Assembly: GCA_965276825.1 (NCBI GenBank)
Contig: OZ255630.1
Location: forward strand, 2,914,001 to 2,978,000
Direction: 5' to 3'
Length of the DNA stretch: 64,000 nt
Source of the DNA: G965276765 sp965276825
GTDB lineage: Bacteria; Actinomycetota; Acidimicrobiia; Acidimicrobiales; Palsa-688
Every line of letters starts with the position of its first letter. Within the stretch, counting starts at the first letter, position 1. Position numbers and translations under genes: made by a program. Below are positions 1 through 9,500 of the stretch, piece by piece. The notes under the pieces were generated by a model. That model did not search any database, had not been told where the DNA came from, and was given only the letters and a program-made list of their open reading frames with translations.

Positions 1-1
1 A

Positions 2-1162
2 CTCGGCGCGGCCCTCGTCACCCCGACGACCCTCGCCATCATCACCTCGTCGTATCCCGAGCCCAAGGAGCAGGCCGCCGCGGTCGGCGCCTGGAGCGCG
101 GTCGGCGCGTTGGCGCTGGCGGTCGGCCCGCTGCTCGGCGGGGTGCTGTCGCAGGACGCCAACTGGCACTGGATCTTCTTCATCAACGTGCCCGTCGGCG
201 TGGCCACCCTGGCCCTCGGCGCCTGGGCCATCCCGGCCCTCGACACGCCCGCCAGGCGCCGCATCGACCTGGGTGGCATCGCCACCTCCGCGCTCGCCCT
301 CGTCGCCTCGACCTACGGCCTGATCGAGGGCCCGCAGACCGGTTGGACCCGACCGGCGATCCTCGCCGCCTTCGCCGTCGCCGCGGTCGCCGCCTTGGCC
401 TTCGTCGCCGTCGAGCGCCGGGTCGCCGATCCCATGATCGACCTGTCGCTGTTCGCCAACCGCGTCTTCGCCGGAGGCACCGGGGCGCTGATGATGTGGG
501 CGTTCGGCCTGTTCGGCATCTACTTCTTCACGTCGCTGTACCTCCAGGACGTCCTGCACTTCAGCGCCGTCGAGGCCGGGCTCGCCTTCGTCCCGATGGC
601 CGTGCTGATGGCCGCAGGCGCCGTCGTCTCCGACCGCGTCGCCGACCGCATCGGCGCCCACCGCTCCGTCGGCCTGGCCATGGCCCTCATGGCCGCCGGC
701 ATCGTCTCGGTCAGCTTCCTCGGCGCCCACGCCGGCTTCGTCGACCTGATGCCCGGCTTCGCCGTCATCGGCGTCGGCGGCGGCCTGACCATCCCCCTGA
801 CCTCGACGATCCTCGGCGTCATGCCACCCGAGCGCGCCGGCGTGGCGTCCGCGGTGTTCAACGCGTCCCGAGAGCTGGCCGGCCTGCTCGGCATCACGGT
901 CATCGGCGTGGTCCTCACCGCGCGCCAGACCGCCGGGGCCAAGGCGGGGCAGCCGACGGTGACTGCCTTCCTGTCCGGCTACCGGCTCGGGCTCCTCGTC
1001 GCCGGGGTGCTCGTCGCCACCGGCGGCGTCGTGGCCTGGGTCTCGCTGCGGCGGGTCGCCCCGCTCCCTTCGGCCCCGGCCGATGCCCAGGTGGGCGGCG
1101 GCGCGGTGACGGCCGGCGAGCGTGCCGTGACCGCGACCCCGGTCCTGGTGGAGGGCGCCTGA
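2..1162 (+). CDS. MFS drug-efflux transporter (DHA2/EmrB-QacA type), 5' end outside window
   Basis: This is the C-terminal part (about 386 residues) of a proton-driven multidrug exporter in the inner membrane. The frame is open from the first bases of the window, so the start lies upstream. The reading begins within the conserved N-terminal-half block (AVGAWSAVGALALAVGPLLG) that characterises the 14-TM DHA2 group. Many hydrophobic helices follow, then the C-terminal half signature around GVGGGLTIPLTSTILGV and ERAGVASAVFNASRELAGLL. The last 45 residues are a hydrophilic Ala/Pro/Val-rich tail. Substrate cannot be read from the sequence. Family assignment is strong. Confidence 0.9.
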   Translation, partial: LGAALVTPTTLAIITSSYPEPKEQAAAVGAWSAVGALALAVGPLLGGVLSQDANWHWIFFINVPVGVATLALGAWAIPALDTPARRRIDLGGIATSALALVASTYGLIEGPQTGWTRPAILAAFAVAAVAALAFVAVERRVADPMIDLSLFANRVFAGGTGALMMWAFGLFGIYFFTSLYLQDVLHFSAVEAGLAFVPMAVLMAAGAVVSDRVADRIGAHRSVGLAMALMAAGIVSVSFLGAHAGFVDLMPGFAVIGVGGGLTIPLTSTILGVMPPERAGVASAVFNASRELAGLLGITVIGVVLTARQTAGAKAGQPTVTAFLSGYRLGLLVAGVLVATGGVVAWVSLRRVAPLPSAPADAQVGGGAVTAGERAVTATPVLVEGA

Positions 1163-1700
1163 CCGGCGCCCGCCGCCCGCCTGCCCTTCCCACCTTCCGA
1201 GTCGCCCCCCCGATCTCCGGTCGGTTCCCGGGTCGCGCCCCCGATCTCCGGTCGGTTCCCGGGTCGCCCCCCCATCTCCGGTCAGTTCACGGCGGCGAGC
1301 GCGCCTCCGGGTCCGCAATCACCCGGCAACCGGTCGATCGCCCAGAAGACGAGTCGGTTGCGAGGAAGACGGACGGAACCCGCCGATCGCCAGGAAGACG
1401 CCTGCGAGCGGCCGATCGCCCCGAGGACGCCCGGAGCACAGGGGGCCGACGGCCAGCTCGCAACGGGTGAAACGGCAAACCGGCCGGGCAATGTCCCCGC
1501 CGGGCGCAGGGTGCCGTTCCGGAGGGCTGGGACCCGGGAGCGTGCGGCCCGGCCGGCTCCCGCCAGTTGTCCGGACCACTCACAGCGCCCGGCGCGCCTC
1601 CGGGTCCGCAGTCTTGCCTGAACCGGCCGATCGCCCCGAGAACGCCCCCGACAGGACCGGCCAAATCGGCCGATCGACCCGAGAACGCCTCAGGACACGG
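1163..1700. repeat. Intergenic region with two families of short repeats
   Basis: No gene is supported in these 538 bases between convergent genes. A 31-bp unit beginning CGATCTCCGGTCGGTTCCCG occurs at about 1211 and 1242, with a diverged partial copy at about 1273. A second motif centred on the palindrome CGATCG and usually followed by CC and then GA-rich GAxGACGC or GAGAACGC occurs at about 1335, 1384, 1413, 1628 and 1671. Long open frames here on both strands are the usual GC-rich shadows. Confidence 0.55.
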
Positions 1701-2357
1701 TCAGCTCAGGCTGTCGGCCAGCTGGGGCGGCTCGCGGAGGGAGCGCTTGAGCTCGGCCAGGCCGGGGAACGTCGCCAGCTTCCACACCGCGTCCCACAGC
1801 TCGAGCGCCTCCGCTCCGCGCGGCACCCGGCTGATGACCGGGCCGAAGAAGCTGGCCGAGGTGTCCCCGTCGAAGAAGGACACGATCGGGGTGCCGACGT
1901 CCTTGCCGGTGCGGGAGAGCGCGGCGTCGGTCTCGGCCTGCAGGACGGTGTCCCACCGCTCGTCGTTGGCGGCGCCGATGTGGCGGTCGGGGATCCCGAC
2001 CGAGCGCAGGTAGTCGGGGAAGCCGTCGTCATAGCGCTCGACGAGCTCGGCCTGGCGGCGCCCGACGTGGATGTCGCCGCCGAAGCGGGTGTAGAGCTCG
2101 CCCATCCGGTCGGGGCCTTCGGCCTCCCGGACCGACGCAGCGACGCGGAGCAGCTTCTGCCCGGTGCCGTGCACGGCCGGGTACCCGGCGGGGAAGGCGG
2201 TGGCGTAGTCGCAGTCCTGGTTGACCAGCCGGAGGCAGATGAACCGCCAGTCGACCCGCAGGTCGCGCTGGGCGGCGACCTCGGCGACCCAGCGGGAGGT
2301 GAGCCACGCCCAGGGGCAGACAGGATCCCAGAAGAGCTCGACGTCGTAGGCGGCCAT
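1701..2357 (-). CDS. DsbA-fold (thioredoxin superfamily) oxidoreductase
   Basis: A 218-residue soluble protein of the DsbA/2-hydroxychromene-2-carboxylate isomerase superfamily. The N-terminus reads YDVELFWDPVCPWAW, placing the active-site tetrad CPWA at about residues 14-17. The resolving cysteine of classical CPxC is replaced by Ala. The cis-Pro loop is VGTPIVSFF near residue 152. Actinobacterial relatives include mycothiol-dependent nitroreductase-like proteins (Rv2466c has CPWC), so use of mycothiol as co-thiol is a reasonable inference, not shown here. The SDR gene upstream lies 26 bp away on the same strand, so the two may be co-transcribed. Confidence 0.85.
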   Translation of the reverse strand: MAAYDVELFWDPVCPWAWLTSRWVAEVAAQRDLRVDWRFICLRLVNQDCDYATAFPAGYPAVHGTGQKLLRVAASVREAEGPDRMGELYTRFGGDIHVGRRQAELVERYDDGFPDYLRSVGIPDRHIGAANDERWDTVLQAETDAALSRTGKDVGTPIVSFFDGDTSASFFGPVISRVPRGAEALELWDAVWKLATFPGLAELKRSLREPPQLADSLS

Positions 2358-2383
2358 GTCGAGCTTCTACCCCGCCGGGGGCA

Positions 2384-3142
2384 TCAGGCGTCGCGGGCCA
2401 CGAGCCAGACCCTGGCCTGCGCCCTCGGGCGCAGGACGAGGCGGTCGACGAGGCGGTCGACGTCCACGTGGCTCGGCCGGTTGGCGACCCAGGCGATGGT
2501 CTCGGCCACGTCGTCGGCGCTGAGCGGGGTGAGGCCGTCGTAGACGGCGGCGGCCCGCGCCTCGTCGCCGTCGAAGCGGACGAGGGAGAACTCGGTCTCG
2601 ACCAGGCCGGGGTCGATCTCGCTGACCCGGATGGGCCGGCCGTTGTGCTCGATCCTGAGCACGTCGGAGATGGCTGCCGCGGCCGCCTTGGCCGCGTTGT
2701 ACCCGGCGCCCCCGGCGTAGGGCTCGAAGCTGGCCACGGAGCCGACGGTGATCAGGTGGCCGTCGCCGGAGGCCAGCAGCAGGGGCAGCAGGGCCCGGGT
2801 CATGCGGGCCAGGCCGAGCACGTTGGTCTCCCACATGGTCCGCCAGTGGGCCTCGTCGAACTCGGCCACCGGCTCGACGCCGAGGGCGCCGCCGGCGTTG
2901 TTGACCAGCAGGCGGCAGCGGTCGAGGGTGCCGACGAAGGCGTCGACCGACGACGGGTCGGTCACGTTGAGCACAGATGCCCTGGCCGCCGGTCCGATGT
3001 CGGCCGCGACGGCGGCGACCCGCTCGGCGCGCCGGGCGCCGAGCACCACGTCCCAGCCGCTGGCCACCAGGTGCCGGGCCGTGGCGGCGCCGATCCCGCT
3101 CGACGCTCCGGTCACCACGGCCAGCGGGCGGGGTTGGCTCAT
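2384..3142 (-). CDS. Short-chain dehydrogenase/reductase (SDR family)
   Basis: A 252-residue classical SDR. The NAD(P)-binding glycine motif TGASSGIGAAT is at about residues 11-21, the NNAGG motif is near residue 80, and a YNAAK motif supplies the catalytic Tyr and Lys near residues 148-152, preceded by the active-site Ser in TVGSVASF. The Arg-rich sequence after beta-strand 2 (GARRAERV) suggests NADP(H) preference. Substrate is unknown. It reads toward the DsbA-fold gene with a 26-bp gap. Confidence 0.9.
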   Translation of the reverse strand: MSQPRPLAVVTGASSGIGAATARHLVASGWDVVLGARRAERVAAVAADIGPAARASVLNVTDPSSVDAFVGTLDRCRLLVNNAGGALGVEPVAEFDEAHWRTMWETNVLGLARMTRALLPLLLASGDGHLITVGSVASFEPYAGGAGYNAAKAAAAAISDVLRIEHNGRPIRVSEIDPGLVETEFSLVRFDGDEARAAAVYDGLTPLSADDVAETIAWVANRPSHVDVDRLVDRLVLRPRAQARVWLVARDA

Positions 3143-3311
3143 CGGCGCGACGCTACTGCGGGTCCGGCGATGCGATCCGGAGACCGGGCGACGCTGCTGC
3201 GGGTCCGGCGACGCGTCCGGAGACCGGGCGACGCCGCTCCGGGCCGGGCGTCCGGGCCGGCCCTACAATCGCCGGGCCGCCCGACCTGGCCGCGGCCGCG
3301 AGGAGGGCAGG

Positions 3312-3692
3312 GTGGCGGAGCTGGTGGCGGAGGGCGCTGACCTGGTGCTGCGGTTGCGCACCGCCGACAAGGTCGTCGCCTTCCACGGCGACGTCAGGGT
3401 GCCGTTGCGGGCGGTGCGTGCGGTGCGGGTCCCCGGAAGTGGGTGGACGGAGCTGCGCGGCTGGCGGTCGAGCGGCCTGGCCATCCCCGGGTGGATGGCC
3501 AAGGGCAAGCGACGGCACGGCTCGGGGTGGGACTTCTCCCTCCTCGTCAAGCACGGGCCCTCCGTGGTGGTGGAGCTCAACGGGGCCGAGTTCGAGCGTC
3601 TGGTGGTCAGCGTCGACGACGGGCCCACCACCGCCGCCCGGGTGGCCGCCGCCGCCGGCATCGCTTTCACCCCGCCGGCCGCTGCGGGCTGA
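3312..3692 (+). CDS. Conserved hypothetical protein (actinobacterial, about 126 aa)
   Basis: I do not recognise an assigned function. The start is placed at the GTG at 3312, just after an AGGAGGG ribosome site (3301-3307), rather than at the much longer upstream open frame, which is the shadow of the SDR gene. The protein is soluble, with alternating hydrophobic strands (VVAFHGDVRVPLRAVRAV, VVVELNGAEFERLVVSVDD) and a Gly/Lys/Arg-rich middle (GWMAKGKRRHGSGWDF). This resembles small PH-like or beta-barrel domain proteins common in mycobacteria and relatives. It is divergent from the SDR gene. Confidence 0.7.
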   Translation: MAELVAEGADLVLRLRTADKVVAFHGDVRVPLRAVRAVRVPGSGWTELRGWRSSGLAIPGWMAKGKRRHGSGWDFSLLVKHGPSVVVELNGAEFERLVVSVDDGPTTAARVAAAAGIAFTPPAAAG

Positions 3693-3864
3693 GCCGCCGG
3701 AGGAGCGGGCGGCAGCGGGCTGAGCCGCCGGAGGAGCAGGCCGGGCGGCCGGTGGGGCGGCGGAGGGGTGAGCGGCGGAGGGGTGGGCGGCGGAGGGGTG
3801 GGCGGCGGCGGGCTGAGCCGCCGGAGGGGCAGGCCGGGCGGCCGGTGGGGCGGGCGGGTGGCCG
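3693..3864. repeat. GC-rich degenerate direct repeats between convergent genes
   Basis: Repeated GAGCCGCCGGAGGAGC-like and GGCGGAGGGGTGGGC-like blocks fill the gap between the convergent hypothetical and DivIVA-like genes. The block GCCGGGCGGCCGGTGGGGCG occurs at about 3741 and again at about 3833. No gene is supported. Confidence 0.5.
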
Positions 3865-4803
3865 TCAGCCGGCCTGGGAGGCGTCGCCTTCCCCGGCGCC
3901 GTCGGCGCACGTGTCGTCGGGGCGCGGCGCCCAGGTCAGGCGGGTGGGCGCGGCCGGCTCGGCCGGAGCCTGGTCGACGACGGTGGCACCGTGGTCGTCG
4001 CCGTCGGTGACCAGGTCCCTGGCCTTGGCCGCACCGATCTCGGGACGGACGGCGGACGGCGCGGGGATCGGAGCGCCGGCCGCGCGGCGGGGCTCGACGG
4101 GGATGCGCTCGACGGCCCGGGAGAGCGAACCCTGCAGGGACCGGAGGGCGGCGATGGCGTCGTCGCGCTCGCCGAGGAGCGACTGGACCTGGGCCTCGTG
4201 GTGGCGGCGGATCTTGGCAAACTCCTCGATCAGCTGGGCCTGCTCGGACTGGGTGTTGGCGATGACCTCCTGCGCCCAGCTCTCGATCTGCTCGTGGCGC
4301 CTGCGGGCCCTGAGCTCGGCGTCGTTGGCGATCGACGCCGCCTTGGTGCGGCCCTCGGCCTCGATGCGCTCCGCGAGGATCTCGGCCTGGCGTTGGGCGG
4401 CGACGAGGGTCTCGCGCGCCTCGGCCTCGCTGGAGGCGGCCTCCTGGCGAAGCCGCTCGGCCTGCAGCTGGGCCTCGCCGAGGACGTAGTCGGCCCTGGC
4501 CTCGGCCTGGCTGATGGTGTCGGCCGCGCCCTCCTCGGCCTCGGTGAGGATCAGCGTGATGCGCTCGCCGAGGGCGGCGACGGTGTGGGGGGTCTCGCTG
4601 CGGATGGCCCCCTCGAGCTCCTCGATGCGACGCCCCAGGCGCTGGTGCTCGGTCTCGAGGTAGCGGGACTGCTCCTGGAGGTCGAACAGCTCGTTGTCGG
4701 TCTCCGAGGTGCGCTCGCAGAGGTTCTCCAGGTAGTGGTCCACCTGGTCCTTGTCGTAGCCCCGGAGGGCGATGGTGAACGTCGGGGACACGTCGGTCGC
4801 CAT
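3865..4803 (-). CDS. DivIVA/Wag31-like coiled-coil polar growth protein
   Basis: A 312-residue protein starting at ATG 4803, chosen because the DivIVA N-terminal motif follows directly (FTIALRGYDKDQVDHYLENL, residues about 9-28). The rest to about residue 240 is a nearly continuous coiled coil rich in Glu, Ala, Gln and Arg. A Pro/Ala/Asp-rich disordered tail follows. Known DivIVA/Wag31 proteins sit at curved membrane and cell poles and organise cell-wall growth in actinobacteria; the N-terminal turn inserts in the membrane. A secondary DivIVA paralog is possible because no dcw cluster surrounds it. It is divergent from the YbjQ gene across a repeat-bearing promoter region. Confidence 0.85.
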   Translation of the reverse strand: MATDVSPTFTIALRGYDKDQVDHYLENLCERTSETDNELFDLQEQSRYLETEHQRLGRRIEELEGAIRSETPHTVAALGERITLILTEAEEGAADTISQAEARADYVLGEAQLQAERLRQEAASSEAEARETLVAAQRQAEILAERIEAEGRTKAASIANDAELRARRRHEQIESWAQEVIANTQSEQAQLIEEFAKIRRHHEAQVQSLLGERDDAIAALRSLQGSLSRAVERIPVEPRRAAGAPIPAPSAVRPEIGAAKARDLVTDGDDHGATVVDQAPAEPAAPTRLTWAPRPDDTCADGAGEGDASQAG

Positions 4804-4912
4804 GAGTTGGTGACACCTCGGATCGTCTTCGGGCGGCGACGAGCGCGCGCAACATCGAGATCCCACCGGTGTCCCGGTCCCCTCGCCCACCATCGTGCCC
4901 GACGCGGCGCTC

Positions 4913-4980
4913 GGTGGCAAGTACCCTCGTCCCGAGCGGTGGCAAGTACCCTCGTCCCGAGCGGTGGCCAGTACCCTCGG
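4913..4980. repeat. Three tandem 25-bp repeats in a divergent promoter region
   Basis: The unit GGTGGCAAGTACCCTCGTCC (+CGAGC) occurs at 4913-4937 and 4938-4962, with a third partial copy at 4963-4980 (GGTGGCCAGTACCCTCGG). On the plus strand each copy carries TACCCT, which fits an actinobacterial -10 TANNNT. On the minus strand each full copy carries TTGCCA, a plausible -35. The block sits between the starts of the DivIVA-like gene (4803, minus) and the YbjQ gene (5032, plus), so it may be a repeated promoter or operator. Confidence 0.5.
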
Positions 4981-5031
4981 AACCGCAGCGGTCGTCGCCG
5001 GACCGGCGCGGCGCCCGGGGAGGTCGTCCAC

Positions 5032-5808
5032 GTGTCCGAGCAGCTCGATCCCATCGCCGCCCAGCGCCTGGCCGAGGGGCCACGCCTCTTCACCTCGGAG
5101 CTGTCGGTCGGCGAGTTCGCCCTCCTCGAGCAGATGGGCTGCCGGGCCCTCGGGTTCGTGATGGGCACCTCGATCTACCACGTCGGCTGGCAGCAGAACT
5201 TCCGGCAGAATTGCGAGGTCGAGGTGCTCTCCCAGGCCATGTACGCCAGTCGCGAGCTGGCCATGTCGCGGATGCAGGCCGAGGCGGACGCCCTCGGCGC
5301 GGACGGGATCGTCGGCGTGGAGCTGCAGTGGAAGGGGGTGCCGTGGAGCGCGGAGGCCGTGGAGTTCATCGCGTTCGGCACGGCCATCAAGGGCCCGGAG
5401 GGCACGGAGTGGAAGATGCCGGGCACCGGGAGGGCGTTCACCTCCGACCTCTCGGTGCACGACTTCTACCGGCTCGTGGCCGCCGGCCACATCCCGGTGG
5501 CGTTCGTGCTCGGGACCTGCGTCTACCACATCGCCGTCCAGTCGCTCCGCCAGATGTGGGGCCAGATGGCCAGGAACACCGAGATGACGACCCAGACCCA
5601 GGGGCTCTACGAGGCCAGGGAGATCGCCATGTCCAGGATGCAGGGCGAGGCCGAGCGCGACGGCGCCACCGGGATCGTGGGGGTCCGGGTGAGCGAGCAC
5701 CGCTTCGGGTGGGAGTCCCACGTGACCGAGTTCCTGGCCCTCGGCACCAGCGTGCGCAAGGGGCCGGCGGCGACCCTGCCGACACCCACCCCGGTCCTCA
5801 GCATCTGA
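5032..5808 (+). CDS. Tandem YbjQ/DUF74 (heavy-metal-binding-like) domain protein
   Basis: A 258-residue soluble protein made of two homologous halves. The first has FTSELSVGEFALLEQMGCRA, GTSIYHVGWQ and an ASRELAMSRMQAEADALGAD block; the second repeats these as FTSDLSVHDFYRLVAAGHIP, GTCVYHIAVQ and EAREIAMSRMQGEAERDGAT. Each ends in a GIVGV strand and an F(I/L)A(F/L)GT strand. The repeat pattern matches the YbjQ pentamer-forming fold, annotated as putative heavy-metal-binding without proven function. GTG 5032 is chosen because GGGGAGG lies nine bases upstream and the coding pattern starts there. Confidence 0.8.
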   Translation: MSEQLDPIAAQRLAEGPRLFTSELSVGEFALLEQMGCRALGFVMGTSIYHVGWQQNFRQNCEVEVLSQAMYASRELAMSRMQAEADALGADGIVGVELQWKGVPWSAEAVEFIAFGTAIKGPEGTEWKMPGTGRAFTSDLSVHDFYRLVAAGHIPVAFVLGTCVYHIAVQSLRQMWGQMARNTEMTTQTQGLYEAREIAMSRMQGEAERDGATGIVGVRVSEHRFGWESHVTEFLALGTSVRKGPAATLPTPTPVLSI

Positions 5809-5893
5809 GGCGCGTGGGTGCAGCCAGGGATTCGCCGAGCCTGGCGGTAGCGTTGGGACCTGACGAGCGAGCGAGCCCTGGGAGGGACCCACG

Positions 5894-6445
5894 ATGACGA
5901 CCACGAGCCGGGCGGTGTTCCGCAGCTTCGAGGAGTCCACGAGCGACGACTGGCGGCTCATCGCCGCGGCGATGCCCGCCACCCAGGCCAAGGTCGCCGA
6001 CCACGTCATCGAGCAGCTGCACCACCTGGCCGCCGACGACGGCGGGTTCCCCGTCAGTCGGCTCGAGCACTCGTTGCAGACGGCGACGCGCGCCGAGCGC
6101 GACGGCCGCGACCACGAGTACGTCCTGTGCGCGCTGGTCCACGACATCGGCGACACGCTCGCGCCCTACAACCACCCGGCCATCGCCGCGGCCATGCTGA
6201 AGGGGTTCGCCTCCGAGGCCAACCACTGGATGGTCGAGCACCACGGCATCTTCCAGGGCGTCTACTTCTGGCACCACATCGGCCTCGACGGCAACGCCCG
6301 TGAGGCCTACCGCGACAGCCCGTACTTCGACTACACCGAGGAGTTCTGCGCCAAGTACGACCAGACGGCGTTCGACCCCGACTACCGAAGCGAGCCCCTG
6401 GAGCACTACGTGCCCCTCGTGCACGCCTTCTTCGACCCGAAGTAG
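5894..6445 (+). CDS. HD-domain protein (possible mixed-valence diiron oxygenase type)
   Basis: A 183-residue soluble protein with metal-ligating HD motifs. RLEHSLQTA carries His near residue 58, LVHDIGDTL carries the His-Asp pair near residues 84-85, and MVEHHGIF plus WHHIG supply further histidines near 117-131. The HxxQxA plus HDxGD arrangement resembles the HD oxygenases related to myo-inositol oxygenase and PhnZ, as well as simple HD phosphohydrolases; the sequence alone does not decide. ATG 5894 follows GGGAGGG with good spacing. The gene precedes putA and shares its direction. Confidence 0.75.
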   Translation: MTTTSRAVFRSFEESTSDDWRLIAAAMPATQAKVADHVIEQLHHLAADDGGFPVSRLEHSLQTATRAERDGRDHEYVLCALVHDIGDTLAPYNHPAIAAAMLKGFASEANHWMVEHHGIFQGVYFWHHIGLDGNAREAYRDSPYFDYTEEFCAKYDQTAFDPDYRSEPLEHYVPLVHAFFDPK

Positions 6446-6574
6446 GGCCCGCTGGACCGGAGGGAACCGGGCGGGGAGGCGGAGCTCCTCACCACGGCGA
6501 CATCGACCGCAGCCGGGCTGCTCCGGAGGGGCACGGCCGGGCGGAGCAGGCGCCAGCGCGCCCAGCAGGCCAGG

Positions 6575-9500
6575 GTGGCCCGCCTGCTCGGCGACGAGGC
6601 GGGCGTGGCCTTCGTCCTGGCCCTGACCGACGAGGTCCTGCGCATCCGCCAGCCGGAGCGCGCCGCCAGGCACCTGGCCTCGATCGTGCAGGGCGCCAGG
6701 TCGTCGGACTGGCTCGGTCCGCTCGACCGGCTCCTCCTCGGCGTCGGCGCGGCGAGCGCCCAGCGCTTCCCCCGACTTGTCATGCCCCTCGTCGCCGGGC
6801 GCCTGCGGGCGGAGCTGGCCGGCTACGTGCTCAGGGCGGAGCACCGCCCGCTCGGCCGCCACCTGGCCAGGCGACGGGCCGACGGCATCCGCCTCAACCT
6901 CAATCTCCTCGGCGAGGCGGTGCTCGGCGACGGCGAGGCCGGGCGGCGCCTGGACGCGGTCGGCCGCCTGCTGACACGGTCCGACGTCGACTACGTGTCG
7001 GTCAAGATCACGTCGGTCTGCTCGCAGATCAACGTGCTGGCCTTCGACGACGAGGTGGACCGGATCGCCGCCAGCCTGCGCCGGCTCTACGACCTCGCCG
7101 GCGCCGACGGCCGGCGCCGCTTCGTCAACCTCGACATGGAGGAGTACCGGGACCTCGAGCTGACCGTCGCCACCTTCCGCCGGGTCCTCGACGAGCCCGC
7201 CTACCGCCACCTCGACGCCGGGATCGTCCTGCAGGCCTACCTGCCCGACTCGCTGGCCCGGCTCGAGGAGCTGGCCGGGTGGGCCAGGGCCAGGCGGGTT
7301 GCGGGGGGCGGGCACATCAAGGTGCGGATCGTCAAGGGCGCCAACCTGGCCATGGAGCGCGTCGAGGCCGAGCTCGCCGGCTGGGTCCAGGCGCCCTTCG
7401 TCACCAAGGACGAGGTCGACGCCAGCTACAAGCGGATGCTCGACGCCGCCCTGCGACCCGACAACGCCGACGCCCTGCGCGTCGGCCTGGCCAGCCACAA
7501 CCTCTTCGAGCTGGGCTGGGGGCTGGCGGTGGCCGCCGACCGCGGCCTGTCGCACATGGTCGAGGCCGAGATGCTGGAGGGCATGGCCGGATCGACCGCC
7601 GGGCCGCTGCGCGACGTGGCCGGCGGGCTGCTGCTGTACGCGCCGATCGTGCACCGCGCCGACGACGAGTCGGCCGTCGCCTACCTCGTCCGGCGCTTCG
7701 ACGAGAACACGGGGCCCGACAACTTCCTCCGCCACCAGTTCGACCTCGCCGTGGGCACGCCCACGTGGGAGGCCGAGAGGTTGCGCTTCGAGCGGTCCGT
7801 GGCCGCCAGCCACCTTCACGCGGCACCGACGCGCCGGCGCCAGGACCGCTCGGCCGGCACGGTGGCGCCCGCCGACCCGTGGCCACCGGCCGACGGCACG
7901 GTCGCACCCGGTCACGAGGCACCCGCCCCCGGCGGGCTCGGGCCGGACCAGGACCGAGATGCGGACCCGGCCAGACGGGCAGGCGCCGACGCCCGGGCGA
8001 CCTTCGCCAACGAGGCGGACACGGACCTGACCAGGCCGGCCAACCGGGAGTGGCTGCGGGGCCACCTGGCCGCCGGCCTGCCTGCCGACCTGGTCGTGCC
8101 CGCCGTGGTCGACGGCGTGCGGGTCACCGCACCGGCGACCGGGATCGGGATCGACCCGTCCGCCCCCGAAGGTCCCGGCTACCGCTGGGTCCAGGCGGAC
8201 GTGGCCCTCGTCGACCGGGCCGTCGGCCGGGCGGTGGCCGCCCGCGCCGCATGGAGGGCCACGCCGGCGCCCGAGCGCGGCCGGATCCTGCACGCCGTCG
8301 CCGACCGCCTGGCCGAGGCCAGGGGGCGGCTGATCGGGGTGATGGCGCGCGATGCCGGCAAGACCGCTGCCGAGGGCGACCCGGAGGTCTCCGAGGCCAT
8401 CGACTTCGCCCGCTGGTACGGCGACGCGGCGTGCGACCTCGAGTCGACAGCGGCGCGCCGCGCCATCTTCGAGCCGTACGGGACCGTGGCGGTCGTCCCC
8501 CCGTGGAACTTCCCCCTCGCCATCCCCGCCGGCGGGGTGCTGGCCGCGCTCGCCGCGGGGTCGACGGTGATCTTCAAGCCGGCGCCCGAGACCGTCGCCA
8601 CCGCCTGGGTGCTCGCCGAGGCGTGCTGGGCGGCCGGCGTGCCGCCCGAGGTGCTGCACTTCGTGCCCTGCGCCGACGACGACGCAGGCCGACGCCTGGT
8701 CACCCACCCCGACGTGGACGCGGTGATCCTGACCGGGGCCTGGGCGACGGCGAGGACGTTTCTCGAGTGGCGTCCCGATCTCGCCCTCCACGCCGAGACC
8801 AGCGGCAAGAATGCCATCGTCGTCACCGCCACCGCCGATCTCGACGTGGCCGTCGCCGACCTGGTCCGCTCGGCCTTCGGCCACGCCGGGCAGAAGTGCT
8901 CGGCGGCCAGCCTGGCCATCGTCGAGGCGTCGGTCTACGACGACGAGCGCTTCCTGCGCAGCCTGGCCGACGCCGTCAGGTCGCTGCGCCCAGGTCCCAG
9001 CTGGGACCCGGCCATGACCATGGGCCCACTCGTCCGGCCGCCCGAAGGCCCGCTGGTCGACGCCCTCACCCGGCTCGGGACCGGCGAGCGGTGGCTGGTG
9101 CGGCCGGCCCAGCTCGGCGCCAACCCGCACCTGTGGTCACCTGGGGTCAAGCTCGGGGTGGCGCCGGGCTCGCCGTTCCACCTGACCGAGTGCTTCGGGC
9201 CCGTCCTCGGCCTGATGCGGGCCGACGACCTCGATCAGGCCATCGCCTGGCAGAACCAGCCCGACTTCGGCCTCACCGCCGGCCTCCACGCCCTCGACCC
9301 GGCCGAGATCATCCACTGGCGTGACCGGGTGCGGGCCGGCAACCTCTACGTCAACCGCCACATCACCGGAGCGATCGTCCGCCGGCAACCCTTCGGCGGG
9401 TGGAAGCGGTCGGTGGTCGGGCCCGGCGCCAAGGCCGGCGGCCGCCACTACGTGGCCAGCCTCGGTCGGTGGTCGGGCTCGTTCCCAGGTGACGGCATCG

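Noticed and set aside
343..1470. Long Arg/Pro-rich open frame antisense or alternate to the MFS gene and into the intergenic region
   Set aside because: Composition (RRRHRRRP type) is typical of alternate frames in GC-rich DNA; the other frame encodes a clear transporter.
4913..4980. CRISPR array
   Set aside because: Units are head-to-tail without spacers and only three are present.
3991..5808. A 605-residue frame covering the DivIVA region antisense plus the YbjQ gene
   Set aside because: Only the part after GTG 5032 has protein-family content; the first 347 residues are antisense to the coiled-coil gene.
5798..9130. A 1,110-residue minus-strand frame opposite putA
   Set aside because: Gly/Asp/Val/Arg-rich antisense shadow without domain content; the plus strand encodes PutA with all motifs.
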